From assembly GCA_021234155.1 (NCBI GenBank), contig JAJEKV010000027.1, positions 4,958,623 to 5,022,622 on the forward strand: 64,000 nt of DNA, given 5' to 3'. Positions within the stretch are counted from its first letter, which is position 1; every line of letters starts with the position of its first letter. Below are positions 1 through 12,519 of this stretch, in pieces. The translations under genes were made by a program, and so were the position numbers. Under the pieces are notes generated by a model, which had not been told where the DNA came from, searched no databases, and was given only the letters and a program-made list of their open reading frames with translations. Source of the stretch: Isoetes taiwanensis (lineage: Eukaryota; Streptophyta; Lycopodiopsida; Isoetales; Isoetaceae).

Positions 1-3000
1 CTTTAATAGAATTATATATTGTACTGTTTTTGCCATTTTTACCTATATACGTTAATGTTAATTACAGACAGACGTTCTTCATCATTTATTATTCATAACC
101 TTGTGATAACATTTTCTAAGCCTCGTTATTCCCTTAGGAGTTTGTGTAAGACATACATAATTATCTCCTTCTATTATAGTTGACTATATGGCTAAATAGC
201 GTTCTCCTTTTGAGTATCTTTAATGTTACCAGACTCACACTCTCGATCCATAGTTTACACTTAGCTATAACTGATAGCCAGACCCTGATATGCGAGGGGT
301 AAAGACCCTTAGAAAATGAGACTACATTATTGATAGAAATGTTGGTTTGATTTCAAATAAAGTTTTAAGGTGCAAGACTCCAATTACGATATTGTTGGCT
401 TTAAATACCTATGGTTAAAAACCGTTGTGGAGCTAAATCTAAAGTCATGGATCTAAGGCTCCATACAATGCTCCAAAATAGAAAGTAATAAATGGTTCTA
501 CAGGTTAATTGACCAAAGGAATGTCGAGGTGAACTATGACTAAAACGAGCTTTACCTCACATGGGCACACCTATTAATTCATTAGTTATATCTATACATT
601 TATTAGAGATACGGAAGCATCAAAAGCATGCCCGGTGCTTCTTGAGGCTAATGAAGGTTAAGCAGATCCTGGGTTCTTGCTTGAAGTAGAAGTGCTAAAC
701 GTTGGGAATAAGGAGTGGTAAGGTATCCTTATTTTGGATGGTTACTCGAGAAATTGGTCTGACGATGTTTGTTATCTGATTGAAACACTGGACCTACTAA
801 TTACGAGGATTGATTTATCATGCACCATAGATCTGATGAAGAAGTGGTTTATGATTATCTACCATAGACCACATTAGAGAGGTAATGTACTAAGGTGGAA
901 ACTGGATTATAAATACCCAGCTTTTGAAAGAGAGATCACTTTAGAAGTGTAGGTTTCGACAATGGTGGTGAAGGTATAGAATGTCGACCCGACATTGTAT
1001 AGCTATTGCTACTTGAAGCAAGGTATGATTCGTGGAACGGTAGAGAATAATGTTGTATGAGGATGTTGATCCATAAAGTATGGATTATAAAATTACACAT
1101 ACATTGTGTTTCGTAAGGAGATTGACGTTTATGAGGCGTGAAATAAAGATGCAAGATTATGGATGACTAAGGAGACCACGTAGCCACGTGAATACGCTTA
1201 ATGACGTTGGCCAAATGCATGAACATTATGCATGGTATAATTTAAGGGAATGGCGACATCTTATGTTGGCTGGGAGCATCGAGATGCCGGATAACAGACT
1301 GGACAATAATGTGGAACGTAGTTTCCACAGAAGGTCAAGAGAAGGCGACAATTGGTAGGAGCAGGCGCAACCATCCAAAAGCTGCAAGGTATGTTAAGTC
1401 ATGTACCCACATGACAAGTGTGAGACAAGAGGAGCTTGAGAGTTGTTGTAAACAACGTTTCAAATATAGAGATAGAGAGTCTAGAAAGTGTGGTGTCAAA
1501 ACCACAACATGTCTATGGTACCAGATAACCGAGTTGAGGAAATACGTTGGCCGCAAGTATGAACATAGCTAGATGGCTATGTCAACGAGTTACATATGAG
1601 TCTAGACTTAGGGTTGGTGCACACATGTTACTATATCATATAATAACAACGTAGCGGTCTTGGATGTAGGAAGGATTTTATAGTAGCAAATACTATAGCG
1701 GTGCGCATATCGAGGATGTCGATTGTGATATTGAGATGTATATCATATTAAAAGATAGTAGAATATTCGTACAAGGCGAGTGAAATATTACTTGACAAGG
1801 TTTAAAGAATGAGCGTAATGATATGCTTATATATGAAGATATTGGGTTAGGTATGCTTTACCAGAGATAAGCATTCCAGTTATCCCAATGGTTGGAGTTG
1901 ACTATCTTAGATACGTCGTAGTAAGGGAGATGAGAAGAGTTTAAATCAGTGAAAATAGCTAGAGTAAGTCTAGCATATACGGTGATGTTACATTCAATTG
2001 GAACGGTGTTGGAATAACCGATAATGAGAGCTTAGCTACTCAAAGGTTCTAGATACTAATGAATTACTTCATTGTTATAAGCTGAGAGCATTTATTTGGT
2101 TTTGGGAATAAAAAGATGTATAAAATATCGCGTCCCCCTGATGGAAGAAAAGAAGGAGTACGATGACTTTGGCGATTATACCTTTAGGGGTAACCGAGAA
2201 GAGGCAATACATAGGAATTCTAAGTCCCGATAAAAAAAAGTCAAGACGAGGTATATTGATCAGAAGGGGTGAGATTATATAGACCAGGAGTCCATATATC
2301 CTAAGAGTTACTCTACTCGCGGGGAACAATTCTAAATGCTGAAGTAGAAGTTGGAGGATCGGTTGCCTTTAGGCATAGACCGCTTAGAGATTATGACTTT
2401 AAGACTAGGTTCGAACATAGGGGTTTCCCTATTATGAGATCGAGATATTTTAATGCCTCCGTCTCATTATGAGGGAGCCAAAGACGACAACATTTGAAGT
2501 GATCAAAAGCTGAAGTTGACATGGTAACTTAAGAAAATAGGTTAGTTATGACAAAGCATGACGAAACACAAAGGATAATTAAGTGAAGGAACCTTTAGAG
2601 AAGGCCTTCGACTGTGGTAGAAACCTTTGGAATTATGGCATAATCCCGTGGAGAAATTAAAGTTTATGTACGGGGTTAAAGTACCATAAGGTACTAAAGG
2701 AATGGTTGAAATAGCTAGAGACCCTATCAACATATAGGCAGCATATAGAAGTCCAACATAGAGTTGGCCCCTGTCCATTTGGGAAGTAGGTGGCGCAGCC
2801 ACATCATAAAGTTACATCGGCAATGGGTTTTGTTTGAAAGAACTACCAAGGTTACACTTTAGCTAAGTTAGAGCAGAGCTCTAGCATTGCGGGATGTAGA
2901 TATATGTTTATTGTGTACATATTATGTACACATACGATAAACATCTTAGAGGTAATCTAAGTGGCGATACAAGGGGAGAAAGACAACTTCAAAGTTACTA

Positions 3001-4900
3001 ATGAATAGTACAATAGTACAATTCCAGGATCAGTAGCGAATAGCAGTTACCTGCTAGAAGTTTGAATGTGTTTTGCATAGACACCCAAGACTAGATTTCC
3101 CACATGGTCTATACCCGCAGGCAGAGGTGAACGCCATGGGTTACATGGAGGTGTAAGTTAGAAGGGGCTTGAACATCGATACAAGCCCAAGTTATCTCAA
3201 ACGTAGGTAATGTAGGAAGGCTCACAAAATGCAAGACAGGCATCCTGATGACTCCAGGTAACTTACGATTCATACAAAGGCTCACTCGCTAAGTTAGGCC
3301 ATGACTATGGCTTAGATGAGGATGCCAAGTCATTTGGAATGCCACAACAGTGGCATAACATGATGACAGAGAAACGTAATGACTAGCATTTCTAGGATGT
3401 AGGACAACGTTGAATCATAATCCCCCAATGATAGGTGGGTTAACAACATAGGGCCATATAGATAGCGGCTTAGAAGCCACAAAACGGTTAATAAAGACGT
3501 AAAGGAGTAAATGGATTGATGATCGTACGGAATAAAGGACCCTTATTAATGATATTTAGCAATCTGGATAAGAAGGTTATTAGCTAACATAAAGGGTTGT
3601 CTTTGCTAACATGCAAAGATAGACTTGCTGCTTGAAAGGCAGCAAGAGCTGAAAGGCTTATTTAAAGATTTGGTGCATGGCTTAGGAAATAAGACGTCGA
3701 TGTCCTAGGACGACATGGTGAATTGAATTCACCAAGAACCTTTTTAATAGACAGATAGATAGATAGTTCTTTTACGTCATGCCGCATTGGCAGCGTCGAT
3801 GAGGACATATGACGGACCCCCAGAGACGTGAACACAAGAGCTCTTCATAGAGGAGGCCTATCTTGAGAGGTATTTGAGTGGTACTGTCCTCTAGGACATT
3901 CCCATAATCCTTTGGACATATAAGTTCACTTGCGGAACTTGACCATATCTAGATACCCTAGAAGGAGGTGACTAGTCAACAATGGTTGGATGCCATTGGA
4001 CCGTTAAGGTGGAAGAACCCCAAAAGAGGGTAGGCCGCTGTCAATTTGACAGGCGTGTGGCACAGATAATTAATCACAGCCATATAGGCGATGAAGTTTG
4101 ACACAAAATAGTACTAATGTTTGTACTCTAGATAATTTAGAGTAAAGTGTGGACATTGTTGTGGGGGTTCTAGCACAAGCACTCATTATGTGTTATAGAG
4201 TATGCAACCTGAGCTGGGGGAAATGGTCCCCTAAAGAAACACTACCATCTAGGAGAAGTAGTGAAGCGTGATATGATTAAAGCTAAAGCCATGGTCTAGA
4301 GGGGTGCTGCATGGCAGTCCCTAGTTGGTTGGGCGAAGAAAGATCCTTTCTCTAGGAAATGAAAGGAGTCAAGGCTTAGACACTAGTGAGAAACAACGTT
4401 AATTGTAATTATGTCGATAAAATATTACTTAACCCTTACTATGTAACGTCGAATAAGGTCTAATATAAAGCATATGATTGTAGTATAGATTGAATCATGG
4501 CAAAGCCCGAAGAAGTATTGTTATCAAGGCATTTACCAAAGGAAAAGAAATATTTAAAGCTATAGGTCGAGGAATGTCGATAACTGGACATTATTATCGT
4601 CGCCTAAAGAATATCCAAGGTGAATAGTGGATTAGAATCCAGCTTGGAAGGTTCTATCTTACTCCGAGGAATTCCCTTCCATCGCTCAACTTGAACGTTC
4701 GTCGATATGGCTGCGGGAGACATTTCGCATTAATGGTAAGAACCCTTAGGGTATTCCTACCCCACCATGGTTGCACAAGTCCGGCGGAATGGTTACCAGC
4801 GCAGCGTTGGTTTAGGGAAGAGTGATGGTGGACAGGAGTCTTTCTAGAGAAACAGAGATACTATTGGTTAAGTATAACAAGAGACGATTATATTAGCTAA
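1..4900. other. decayed DNA without a recognisable gene
   Basis: I find no open frame with a recognisable domain on either strand. The longest frames are under 105 codons and are interrupted everywhere. The base composition and the density of stops fit an old, heavily mutated transposon or intergenic DNA. A short GATA run sits near 3,750 and a 19-bp EcoRI-centred palindrome near 3,720. I see no terminal repeats that would define an element. Confidence 0.5.
2905..2943. repeat. imperfect inverted repeat
   Basis: Two arms (TGTTTAT plus TGTGTACAT, and their complements) face each other around a 3-base centre, with a short asymmetric loop in the right arm. It could fold as a hairpin. No gene adjoins it and no role can be assigned. 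Confidence 0.5.
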
Positions 4901-4904
4901 AAAG

Positions 4905-5130
4905 AGGCTTACCCTGTTGGTAAAGGGTTTGGCTTTGGTGCAGAAGGTCAGGGGTTCAATCCCTTGATGTAACTTTTGCTCGAAAGAATGTTTAACTAGA
5001 GAAAACAGAATGTTAAATGTGTATAGATAAGAGATGGAACATACATATCTTACATAAAGAGATTTGGCAAAATGGAAAGAGTGTTGGGTTGGAAGTGGGA
5101 GGTCATTGATTCGAAATGAGGGAGGGAAGA
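4905..5130 (+). mobile_element. tRNA-like SINE heads (two in tandem)
   Basis: The first stretch has a box-A-like segment around 4,915 and a good box B, GGTTCAATCCC, at 4,953-4,963. A second stretch has a box-A-like segment around 5,068-5,085 and a weaker box B (GATTCGAAATG) at 5,108-5,118, followed by an A-rich tract. Neither folds into a complete tRNA, so these are better read as internal Pol III promoters of tRNA-derived SINEs. Target duplications are not visible. Confidence 0.4.
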
Positions 5131-5159
5131 AAAAAAAAACTTTTCCTTTTCTTTTTCCT

Positions 5160-5362
5160 AGGTCTGCGGGCACCGCCTAACCCTAATTTCTGCGCCCGAT
5201 AGGAGACGCGGGGTACCCCCTGCCCGCCAATTAGGGTTTCACCATTTTTTTTTTATTTTTTTTTTATTTTTTTTAAGGTCTGCGGGCAGCTATTACCCGG
5301 ACCTCGCTACCCGCGCTAGGGAACCCCAGGTACCCCCTGCCTGCCGATTAGGGTTTCAGCCG
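5160..5362. repeat. two-unit GC-rich direct repeat
   Basis: Two ~90-bp units start with AGGTCTGCGGGCA (5,160 and 5,276) and end with GGTACCCCCTGCC...ATTAGGGTTTCA (ending near 5,242 and 5,359). A T-rich spacer of about 30 bases separates them. The closing ATTAGGGTTT resembles plant telo-box or interstitial telomere-like DNA. The block lies between the SINE-like heads and the LTR-element leader. Confidence 0.6.
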
Positions 5363-5676
5363 ATTTCGTGGGGTCCACACTCGCTCGACTGCCGTCCCAG
5401 ATCGCCCATAGGTCAATTCCTGGGTCCTGGGTTCGATGGCGCCGCCTATTTGCGCATCTGAATAATCCTTTGCGAGATATGGTCGGCCCACATCCGCTCT
5501 TACAAAGAGAACTAAAAGTTTACACACCAACAAACTACTTAATAGCAAACCCATCAACCACAGTACCAAAGAGGTCTAAGGCTACTCTAAAGCTATCCTC
5601 TCTACTTAACGGTCTAACGCGTTAGTACATGGCCAGTGCAATGGCTCGGTCTACCAAGAACATGCTCTGATACCAC
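5363..5676 (-). mobile_element. LTR retrotransposon leader fragment
   Basis: This is the piece of internal sequence directly downstream, on the minus strand, of the LTR. It holds the primer-binding site and about 300 bases of untranslated leader, then stops against the GC-rich direct repeat. No gag or pol coding is left, so the element is truncated and dead. Confidence 0.55.
5664..5675 (-). promoter_or_regulatory. tRNA-iMet primer-binding site
   Basis: The minus strand reads TGGTATCAGAGC, the classic plant primer-binding site complementary to initiator tRNA-Met. It starts one base after the LTR end, exactly where a reverse-transcription primer site should be. This fixes the element's orientation as minus. 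Confidence 0.85.
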
Positions 5677-7227
5677 TGTGACGCTCCCTGAATATATACG
5701 GCGCTCCGGACGTATACATACAGGGACTCCCCCCTCCCATGGCAATCAGCTCACCATGAGCAGGGCCCTCCATCTAACTCGGACTATCCATAGAAAGATG
5801 CCCGGGTGAAGGACACGGAGGTGTCATTTGGCCCACGCCTTCAATGGGACTCCTAAGTTGCGGAAGCGTGAATACATGTTAGCATACAGCATAAATCATA
5901 CATAAATAACCACCACGAAGGGTGGCACATCCATCCAAGTACTAACGGCAAAGAAGATGCATCTAATCCTAAGGAAAACGCCCCAAACCCCGTGTTCTAC
6001 CCCTCGGACTCTGTGAGGATGGATGGACCCGACTTCTCGGTCTCAAGAGAGATCGCCAGACGAGGTATAACCCGCGTTAGGGCATATAAAACGATGGCTA
6101 GGGTAGTCCGCTCCATCCTCCCCTCCTGTGCACACTTTGCAGATGAGCTGAACCAAGCTATGGCGCCATTGTAGCCTTTCGGAGACGCAATCCCAAGGAA
6201 TCACCCTTCGGGACTACTCCAGGTTACATCTCCCCGGTCCGATGAGGCAGGTCAGAGAGGCGTCTCCTCCCGTGTCATGCATGAATCCATGGGTGAGCTA
6301 GAGGACACGTCTTGCATCAGCGACCCCCGCATCCCGTGCAGACCTACTCCCCTAACTTTATCTTCAAAGTACAGGATGATCACACCACTGTACCCAGGGA
6401 GTGTTAGACCCATACCCTGCCCTCTACATGACCGACTATTAGGCCTAGCTCACTGAAGGAGTCCCCGTAGCCTTTTATGCTCAGGCGAGACCCCACCCCA
6501 CACTTCATCACTACGGCCCCTTATCTGGTGCTTCAATAATGCCATAGATTCCACGGCTCGGTGGGATCTTGTGCACTGAGCCACATCTAATGGGAATAAT
6601 CTGACAGGGCTCTATCTAGGAGCATACTACAATACATGGGCTCGAGGGTCTCTACCCCGTAATCCCCCATCTTGGTGCTAACTAAGCAAAGAACTACTAA
6701 TCCATCCACCAAAGCACATACATAGAGACTAGAGATGAGAATACTCACCATATCAATCAAGGGTTAGCCTAACATGTAAACCCACGAGAGAAAAAGAGAG
6801 AGAACACACCACAGAGAGGCGCTATGCTATAGATCAACAAAGTAACCTACTGACTAACCGTCAAATCGGTCTTGGGCTGCTCCATCTTGACTAGCTAAAG
6901 GGTGCCTGGCTGCTGCTTCTCCTCCTCCATCTCCAACTGCCCCTAATTCGAATTGGGCCCCAAAAGCCCTAATTTGGGTGTCCCAATTGGAAACCCTGCC
7001 TTGCCCAATCGATTTGGGCCAGGTGGCATGTCATTAATTAACTAATTAAACTAATTAGGTTAATTAAGACAAAAATACCCTTAATTAGGTTTTATTAATT
7101 TAGCATAGCTAAATTAATCCCTTTTAGGTCAACCCCCTAGGTTAACATACCCCATGGTGGCGTATGCCTACTACGTGACATGTCAGTATATTTATACGTA
7201 TACCGTATAAATACGTGGAACGTCACA
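5677..7227 (-). mobile_element. long terminal repeat of an LTR retrotransposon
   Basis: The block begins TGTGACG and ends CGTCACA, so it has the 5'-TG...CA-3' ends and a 7-bp terminal inverted repeat expected of an LTR, 1,551 bp long. The primer-binding site abuts its lower-coordinate end, making this the 5' LTR of a minus-strand element. TATAAATA-type sequences occur near 7,190-7,213. The partner LTR and all coding sequence are missing from the window. The superfamily (Copia or Gypsy) cannot be told without pol. Confidence 0.75.
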
Positions 7228-7230
7228 CCT

Positions 7231-7851
7231 TCACCCTCCATCCCTTGTCAATGTTGATTTCCTCTTTCCAATCTGAATGTTGATGCTATCCTGTTGATCA
7301 GTAGGAGCATTGCTTAGTCTCTTTCTTAGTTGTAACAAATGGGCCTGATTCTGATGGTGGATGCTTCTTCCCCATTCTTTGAGCCAGTTCTTAATATGCT
7401 TTGCTAGATTAATCCACCACCACATCCAGCCTAAATCACCAACAAGCATAGGATGACAATTAATTATGTCATGTAGCTTGATTAAGAAGTCTTCCTGATC
7501 CAAGAGGCTGACATTCATCTTGAAGTAGGATTTCTTTCTTTTCTGGTTATCTTTTCCTGTCACTGTGATCAACTGAGGGTAATGATCTGACAAAGTATAG
7601 CCTGTCAAATTCTCAACTCTGCTACAATTGGTCCAAAGATTCTCGCTTAAGTAGAACCTGTCGTGAAGGCAGCAAATAGGATCAGCCCTGTGATCTGACC
7701 AGCTGAAAGCATTGGGCTTAGTCCTGGCCAAATTGAGGTTATGGGCAGTAAGAAGGTTTGACCAAGCACGGCTCTCCTAAGGCAGAAGGATTTTGAAGTT
7801 TCTGTTCTTCATAAAGCTTTCAGTAACCATATTGAAGTCACCACTATATAT
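7231..7851 (-). pseudogene. L1-type LINE endonuclease fragment
   Basis: The minus-strand frame contains GDFNMV near its start and LSDHYPQL further on, two signatures of the apurinic endonuclease domain of L1-type LINEs; the SDH motif carries the catalytic histidine. An in-frame TAG at 7,777-7,779 breaks the frame. The beginning of the domain and the whole reverse transcriptase are absent. The LTR described above abuts its downstream end, so LTR insertion may have cut it off. It resembles the L1 family at 36.3-39.4 kb, but the two fragments cover different domains. Confidence 0.75.
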
Positions 7852-8507
7852 GAAAGAAAAACGGCCAGTAGAAAGTCGTCGGAAAGTGACGCAGTCTAAC
7901 GCGCCAACGTATAATTCGTGGCGTCCGCATTTTCTGCTTTTGCAGATGCGTGGTCTGAAATGTTTGTGGTCGCATTTTGCTAGTTTGTGGACATCTTGTG
8001 AATCTTGCGTCTGCCAAAACCACATTTGCATCCCAAACATTGCAGCTGCATGTTGCAGGTTGCACAGATTGCTCGAAAAGGCAGTGGTCGTGAAATGCCT
8101 GCTCGCGGCCACAAAGAAAATGTACGACCACGTTTTGCGACTAATACAAACACTGCAAAAACGCGGCCACAAGGATGCGATTTTTTTTATATGGGTGGTG
8201 AACAACGGAATTTTTTGACGAACGTGAAGAAACTACTACAAAATGGCATTTTGGTTGATCCAGTAATCGATTGAGTATTTGGGCTGCTGTCTAGATTGAT
8301 TGATCAACCATTTGAAAGGCACTTGAAACAAGATCGGCAATTTTCTTGCTAGATCCTTCCCAGCCTACCGACAACTCCTTGCACGAATCCCTACTAGCCT
8401 ACTAGGTACATACTTCACTTCTGAATGTATACATTTGACCTCTTATATCAGAAGAGGTCAGATACATTTGATCCATCGTTGACCTCTTATTCAAACACAA
8501 ATCGTTC
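7852..8507. other. unassigned stretch with overlapping open frames
   Basis: Long open frames occur on both strands across 7,850-8,220, which points to a base-composition effect rather than a gene. I recognise no domain in either. A hairpin with 8-bp arms (GACCTCTT / AAGAGGTC) lies at 8,437-8,459, and GACCTCTTAT recurs at about 8,480. Confidence 0.4.
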
Positions 8508-8882
8508 ATGGAGAGTTTGCCGATCACGAAGCAGGAGTTTGCTCAAGTGATTGAGGTTGAGTAGATTGCAGTCTCACCTAAATCCTTGCAATATGGGGCT
8601 GAAGGATTGCTCACATCAAGTGAGGTCTTCTATAATCTCGACACTTATGTCATCGAGAGGAGGTTCTGTCATGGCCTACTCGAGGATGAGATGATGGCTC
8701 TTGTAATGGAGATAATGAAGATGCTTGTTCATGAGCAGTCTGCAAATACAATAATCCAAAAGTATGGCAAGCAACTCACAGATGTACATAGAGATAAGCT
8801 TCGGTACGCTACAGTTGATGCTCGTAAAGGAGCAAATAAAATGGCAATGCGCATCCTGAGTGAGTCACCTCATGACATATAA
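8508..8882 (+). pseudogene. unknown small protein, one internal stop
   Basis: An ATG at 8,508 opens a frame of 124 codons that is interrupted only by TAG at 8,562-8,564. The distal 98 codons after the stop are open and look protein-like: an acidic helical N-terminal half, then a basic segment around KLRYATVDARKGANK. I do not recognise the family. It ends just before the minus-strand LINE fragment. It could be a captured gene fragment or part of a transposon ORF. Confidence 0.35.
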
Positions 8883-8889
8883 CGATTGT

Positions 8890-9330
8890 TCGATAATAGC
8901 AGGCGATACCCCGATACCCCCACTTTCCTCTGCACTCATTGAACATTGATTAATGCTGATAGCTTGAAAAATTCGTTAGTTTGTGTCCTACATGTTCCCA
9001 TGTCTCCATAAGGAAGATGAAATCCATATCTATAGCAATAGAGTTGAGAGTATCTCCTTTCTACCAGGGGAAGCCCCGACAATTCCAGGAGATGATACGC
9101 AAACACAATTCTTAATAGTGAGTGGCGAATGTAGATACAGATGCACCTGGTATTGTAGTGGTAGCAGGGGGGGGAGAGGGGATATGTGGTGCGTGAATTA
9201 AAGCTGGTGAAGCAGCAGGAACAGAGGGGGCAGCAGGAGCTGGCTGAGAAGCTGGAGCAGCAACAGCATCAACGTTTGTAGCATTCGTAGCAGCGTCGGC
9301 AGTACGACCTAAGGGGTTGCAGCAGCGTGA
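8890..9330 (-). pseudogene. LINE endonuclease start plus Ala/Pro linker
   Basis: On the minus strand an Ala/Pro-rich stretch (9,330-9,120) leads into LRIISWNCRGFPW, the standard opening of a LINE AP-endonuclease domain (SWN motif), followed by FLMETWEH with the catalytic glutamate. An in-frame stop follows GFPW and another lies near 8,950. The part from the LMET motif on matches the upstream end of the LINE copy at 25-30 kb, so this is a fourth fragment of that family and the only one showing the domain start. Confidence 0.7.
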
Positions 9331-9867
9331 TGTAGTACATTTATGACCTCAGCGTTCGCCGATCGAAAGACCCGCATCTTGCTCCGTATTAATGTTGCCG
9401 CCTCCCCTTGGTGGCAAATGGAGGCTTTGATGGGCATCACCATCAAGATGTACATCCTGGGACTTGGGGAGGGGGCTACTAGAGTTGCCGAGACTATATG
9501 CGGGGTCTACGAGCAGAGGGGGAATGAAAAATGGGGGCTAGAAGGATGCAAAGGGGGAAAGGGTTAATGTCGTGAAGCCTCTAACAAGTAAAAGGCATGG
9601 AGAAAAGCATAAACAATGCTTGTCTTCAGTGGTTGGCATTGGAAAGTTTGGAGGTTCAACCTCGTAGATGGAAGGTTCAGTTCTCGCAGCTGTGTGGTTG
9701 AAAAAGAGAGCAACGATGCAAAATTTGGCTAAGCAAAATTTGGCTAAGCTTTGGAGTTCTGGACTCTAAATTGGATTCCTACTCAATTTAGATGGCAAAG
9801 GACAAGCTCTACAAGAGACTTTTTTTGAGCATCGAAGCTGAAGCCGCAAGTTAATGGCTGGAAACTC
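9331..9867. other. no recognisable gene
   Basis: A plus-strand open frame of 74 codons (9,343-9,567) has no recognisable motif. Short direct repeats such as AAAATTTGGCTAAGC occur at 9,719-9,750. Nothing else stands out. Confidence 0.4.
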
Positions 9868-10122
9868 AAGTCGACAGTTGTAGTCAAAGTCAATGGCAGT
9901 CAATTGTGGGAAAAAAAAAAGAGAAAATTGAAACACGGAAGGATGTTCCCATGTTAATATTAGACATATTTGCATATTATCACTTTTGATATTTGACAAG
10001 TCGACAGTTGTAGTCAAAGTCAATGGCAGTCAATTGTGGGAAAAAAAAAAGAGAAAATTGAAACACGGAAGGATGTTCCCATGTTAATATTAGACATATT
10101 TGCATATTATCACTTTTGATAT
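9868..10122. repeat. 130-bp perfect tandem duplication
   Basis: The stretch starting AAGTCGACAGTTGTAGTC at 9,868 is repeated from 9,998 with essentially no change, including a ten-A run. The identity implies a recent duplication or an assembly or slippage event. No coding sense is apparent. Confidence 0.9.
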
Positions 10123-10439
10123 TATCCTTGGTCTTCAAAACTATGTATTACTTATGGCCTTCTGGTTTACGTCTACTTATATTGAAGACTGGTTATATTT
10201 CCCATTTTCAATTCTTGGGAATCTGCCTGCCTTTCAAAAATGCATATACAAAGGTTTTTTATTTTTTTCTTTTCTGCTACTCTTTGAATGCAAATGTTAT
10301 ACCCCTTTACGTGCATCCCGAGGGGTTTCAATGGTAAAATATTTTTACAAAATATTCTCATGTAGATTTGGTTAGATAAACTCTTTACCTTTACATTTGT
10401 CTACTTACTTTTATGTGTTTATAATTCTCAAATTTTAGA

Positions 10440-11890
10440 ACTATAGTTGAAAATAAATCAAGCTCTAGAAGCTCATCTTTTTTTGTTCCAAAAGCTGAGG
10501 GAATCTTCAAATGGGACCACTGAAACAATCCCATTTAGTTTTCAACTTTTTTCCAACCGAATCAATGGCAAGGCTTTTTGTCCAGGCAAGGTCATTTAAC
10601 AATTTCTTTAAACATTTATAATCAAAACTTCCATATCTCTAAAATTGTCAACATTCTGGTACTAATCAAATGTTATTTCTTCCACTATGCAGTCCATTAG
10701 GAGGGTGACATGTACCTGCTATCATACACTGACATTGTCAGATCTCGCTCCTCCATATATCCAATCACCCTTTTGCTCCCTTTCTGTTAACATTGGTCTT
10801 AGGATTTCTTTTCTTTTTATTGGTATATATTATAGGTTTTAAAGAAAAGTACAAAAAGTGGCAATTAAAAGGGGAGTCCCACCCAATTGAGCTTTAAGAA
10901 TTAAGCAAAATTTAGCCTTAAAAGAAATTCTTATAAAAAGACTCTCCTTTATATAGGAAAAAAAAAATCTAATAAAGTTTTCTGGAAGTAACAAACTATC
11001 ACTATTAAATGACGCAGGCTAGTGTTTTATAACTTGTAGCTAAATAATGCATCTTAACTCTTTGCCCTGAAGGAAGCTGGATACATATGCCAAAATAACC
11101 TATAAGTTAACCTTAGAAACCTATTTACCCTTCTCAAATTATAAAATCATAGCTTTTTTAAATACTACCTATTTTGGAATTAAATTAAAAGTAAATCAAG
11201 CTCTAGAATTTTTTGACTTCAAAAATTGAGGAACTCTTCGAACAGGGCCGCTGCAATGGTCCCATTTGGTTTTCAACTCCTTTCCAATCAAATCAATGGC
11301 AAGGCTTTCCTTTTATACAAGGTTATAAAAAAATTTATTCAAGCATTTATAATCAAGACATCTATATCAAAGTTTCCATCGTCTACAGTTGTCAACATTC
11401 TAGTACCAATCAAACATTATGTTAACTGATCGCTTCCACTATGCAGCCATTAGGCTGCTGGCAAGTGCCTGCTATCATACACTGACATCATATCTCGCTC
11501 TTCCGCCTTGATAAAATTGAGTAGTTTTTATATTCTACCACCCTTTTGCGCCCTTTTGTTAACATTGGTCTTTGAACCCCCTCCCCCCTCCTTTTTTTAT
11601 TGGTATACAAAGTACAAAAAGTAGCTACTTAAAGGGAAATCCCACCCAATTGAGCTTTAAGAACTAAAAAAACTTTGGCTCTAAAGGAAAATCTTATAAA
11701 ATGAGTCTCCTGTATATAGAAAAATAACATAATAAAGTTTTTGAGAATAACGACCATCATTATTAAGTGACACAGGCTTATAGAGAAAGCGTATTTGCTA
11801 TATATAGCTGAATAATACATCTTAACTCTTTACCATGACGGGAGTTAGATACATATATCAAAATAACCCACGTATCCACCTTCAAAATCT
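10440..11890. repeat. ~740-bp diverged tandem duplication
   Basis: Copy one runs about 10,440-11,170 and copy two about 11,175-11,890. Both open with an AAATCAAGCTCTAGAA segment, share an ATCAATGGCAAGGCTTT stretch, then a 'CACCCAATTGAGCTTTAAGAA' segment, and end in a CTTAACTCTTT region. They differ by many substitutions and small indels (perhaps 15%), so the event is old. I see no coding frame conserved between them. Confidence 0.8.
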
Positions 11891-12519
11891 ATTTATCCTT
11901 TTAGTTTCTAAATGGGGCAACATTGCATGCGTGCCGAAATTCAATGTTCTAAATGCGGGCAGGTCATGCAATTTTTACAATGAATCTTGAGCAATGCTCA
12001 CGATAGAAATTTGTGGGAGGAAGTAGCACCATCCCTTCAAAGCTATGCCTGGTAGTTTGCCTGATATTTATTAGCATGTCTGTACAATAACAAATTGTCA
12101 AGTATTTGCATTTCCTAGGATGGGTCCTATGACACAATCAAGTGGCCGAGAAGTGTTATTCTCATTGAGCTCTTTGAAAACATTGAATACAAATTAATTC
12201 AACGTACTAGGGGTAGATAATTTTGAAAAAACTTAAAAAATGTATGCTCTGAAACTAGACAATAATCAAGAGCATGAAAATAGATAATACAAGATAAAAA
12301 CCTGATCCAACTTATGCTTAAGCTAGACAAAGATGAGAAAATTGGCGACAAATTCTCATTTGGATGAAAATTGCCTTTGCGGGTTTTCAAGAAAAACCTT
12401 AATGAGAAACGGTCGCCAACGTTCTCGAAGAATGCTCACAACACTCGAACCAGAATGGAAACAACTCGAATATGTCGCACCGAAGATCAATTGAAGCATC
12501 TCACATCAAAAACGATGCC
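11891..12519. other. no recognisable gene
   Basis: AT-rich sequence without an open frame worth reporting. It contains the first copy of the 42-bp repeat at 12,108-12,150 and then grades into the minisatellite. Confidence 0.4.
12108..12150. repeat. 42-bp dispersed repeat, copy 1
   Basis: This stretch, from a GCATTTCCTAGGATGGGTCC opening to AAGTGGCCGA, is repeated nearly identically at 13,899-13,940, about 1.8 kb away in the same orientation. The two copies bracket the minisatellite and part of the purine-rich block. Confidence 0.75.

Noticed and set aside
4905-4970. A tRNA gene
   Set aside because: Box A and box B are present but no cloverleaf with acceptor stem can be formed.
7777-8274. 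Overlapping frames of 89-142 codons on both strands
   Set aside because: Open in several frames at once, no motif; only the minus-strand part below 7,851 is real LINE coding.
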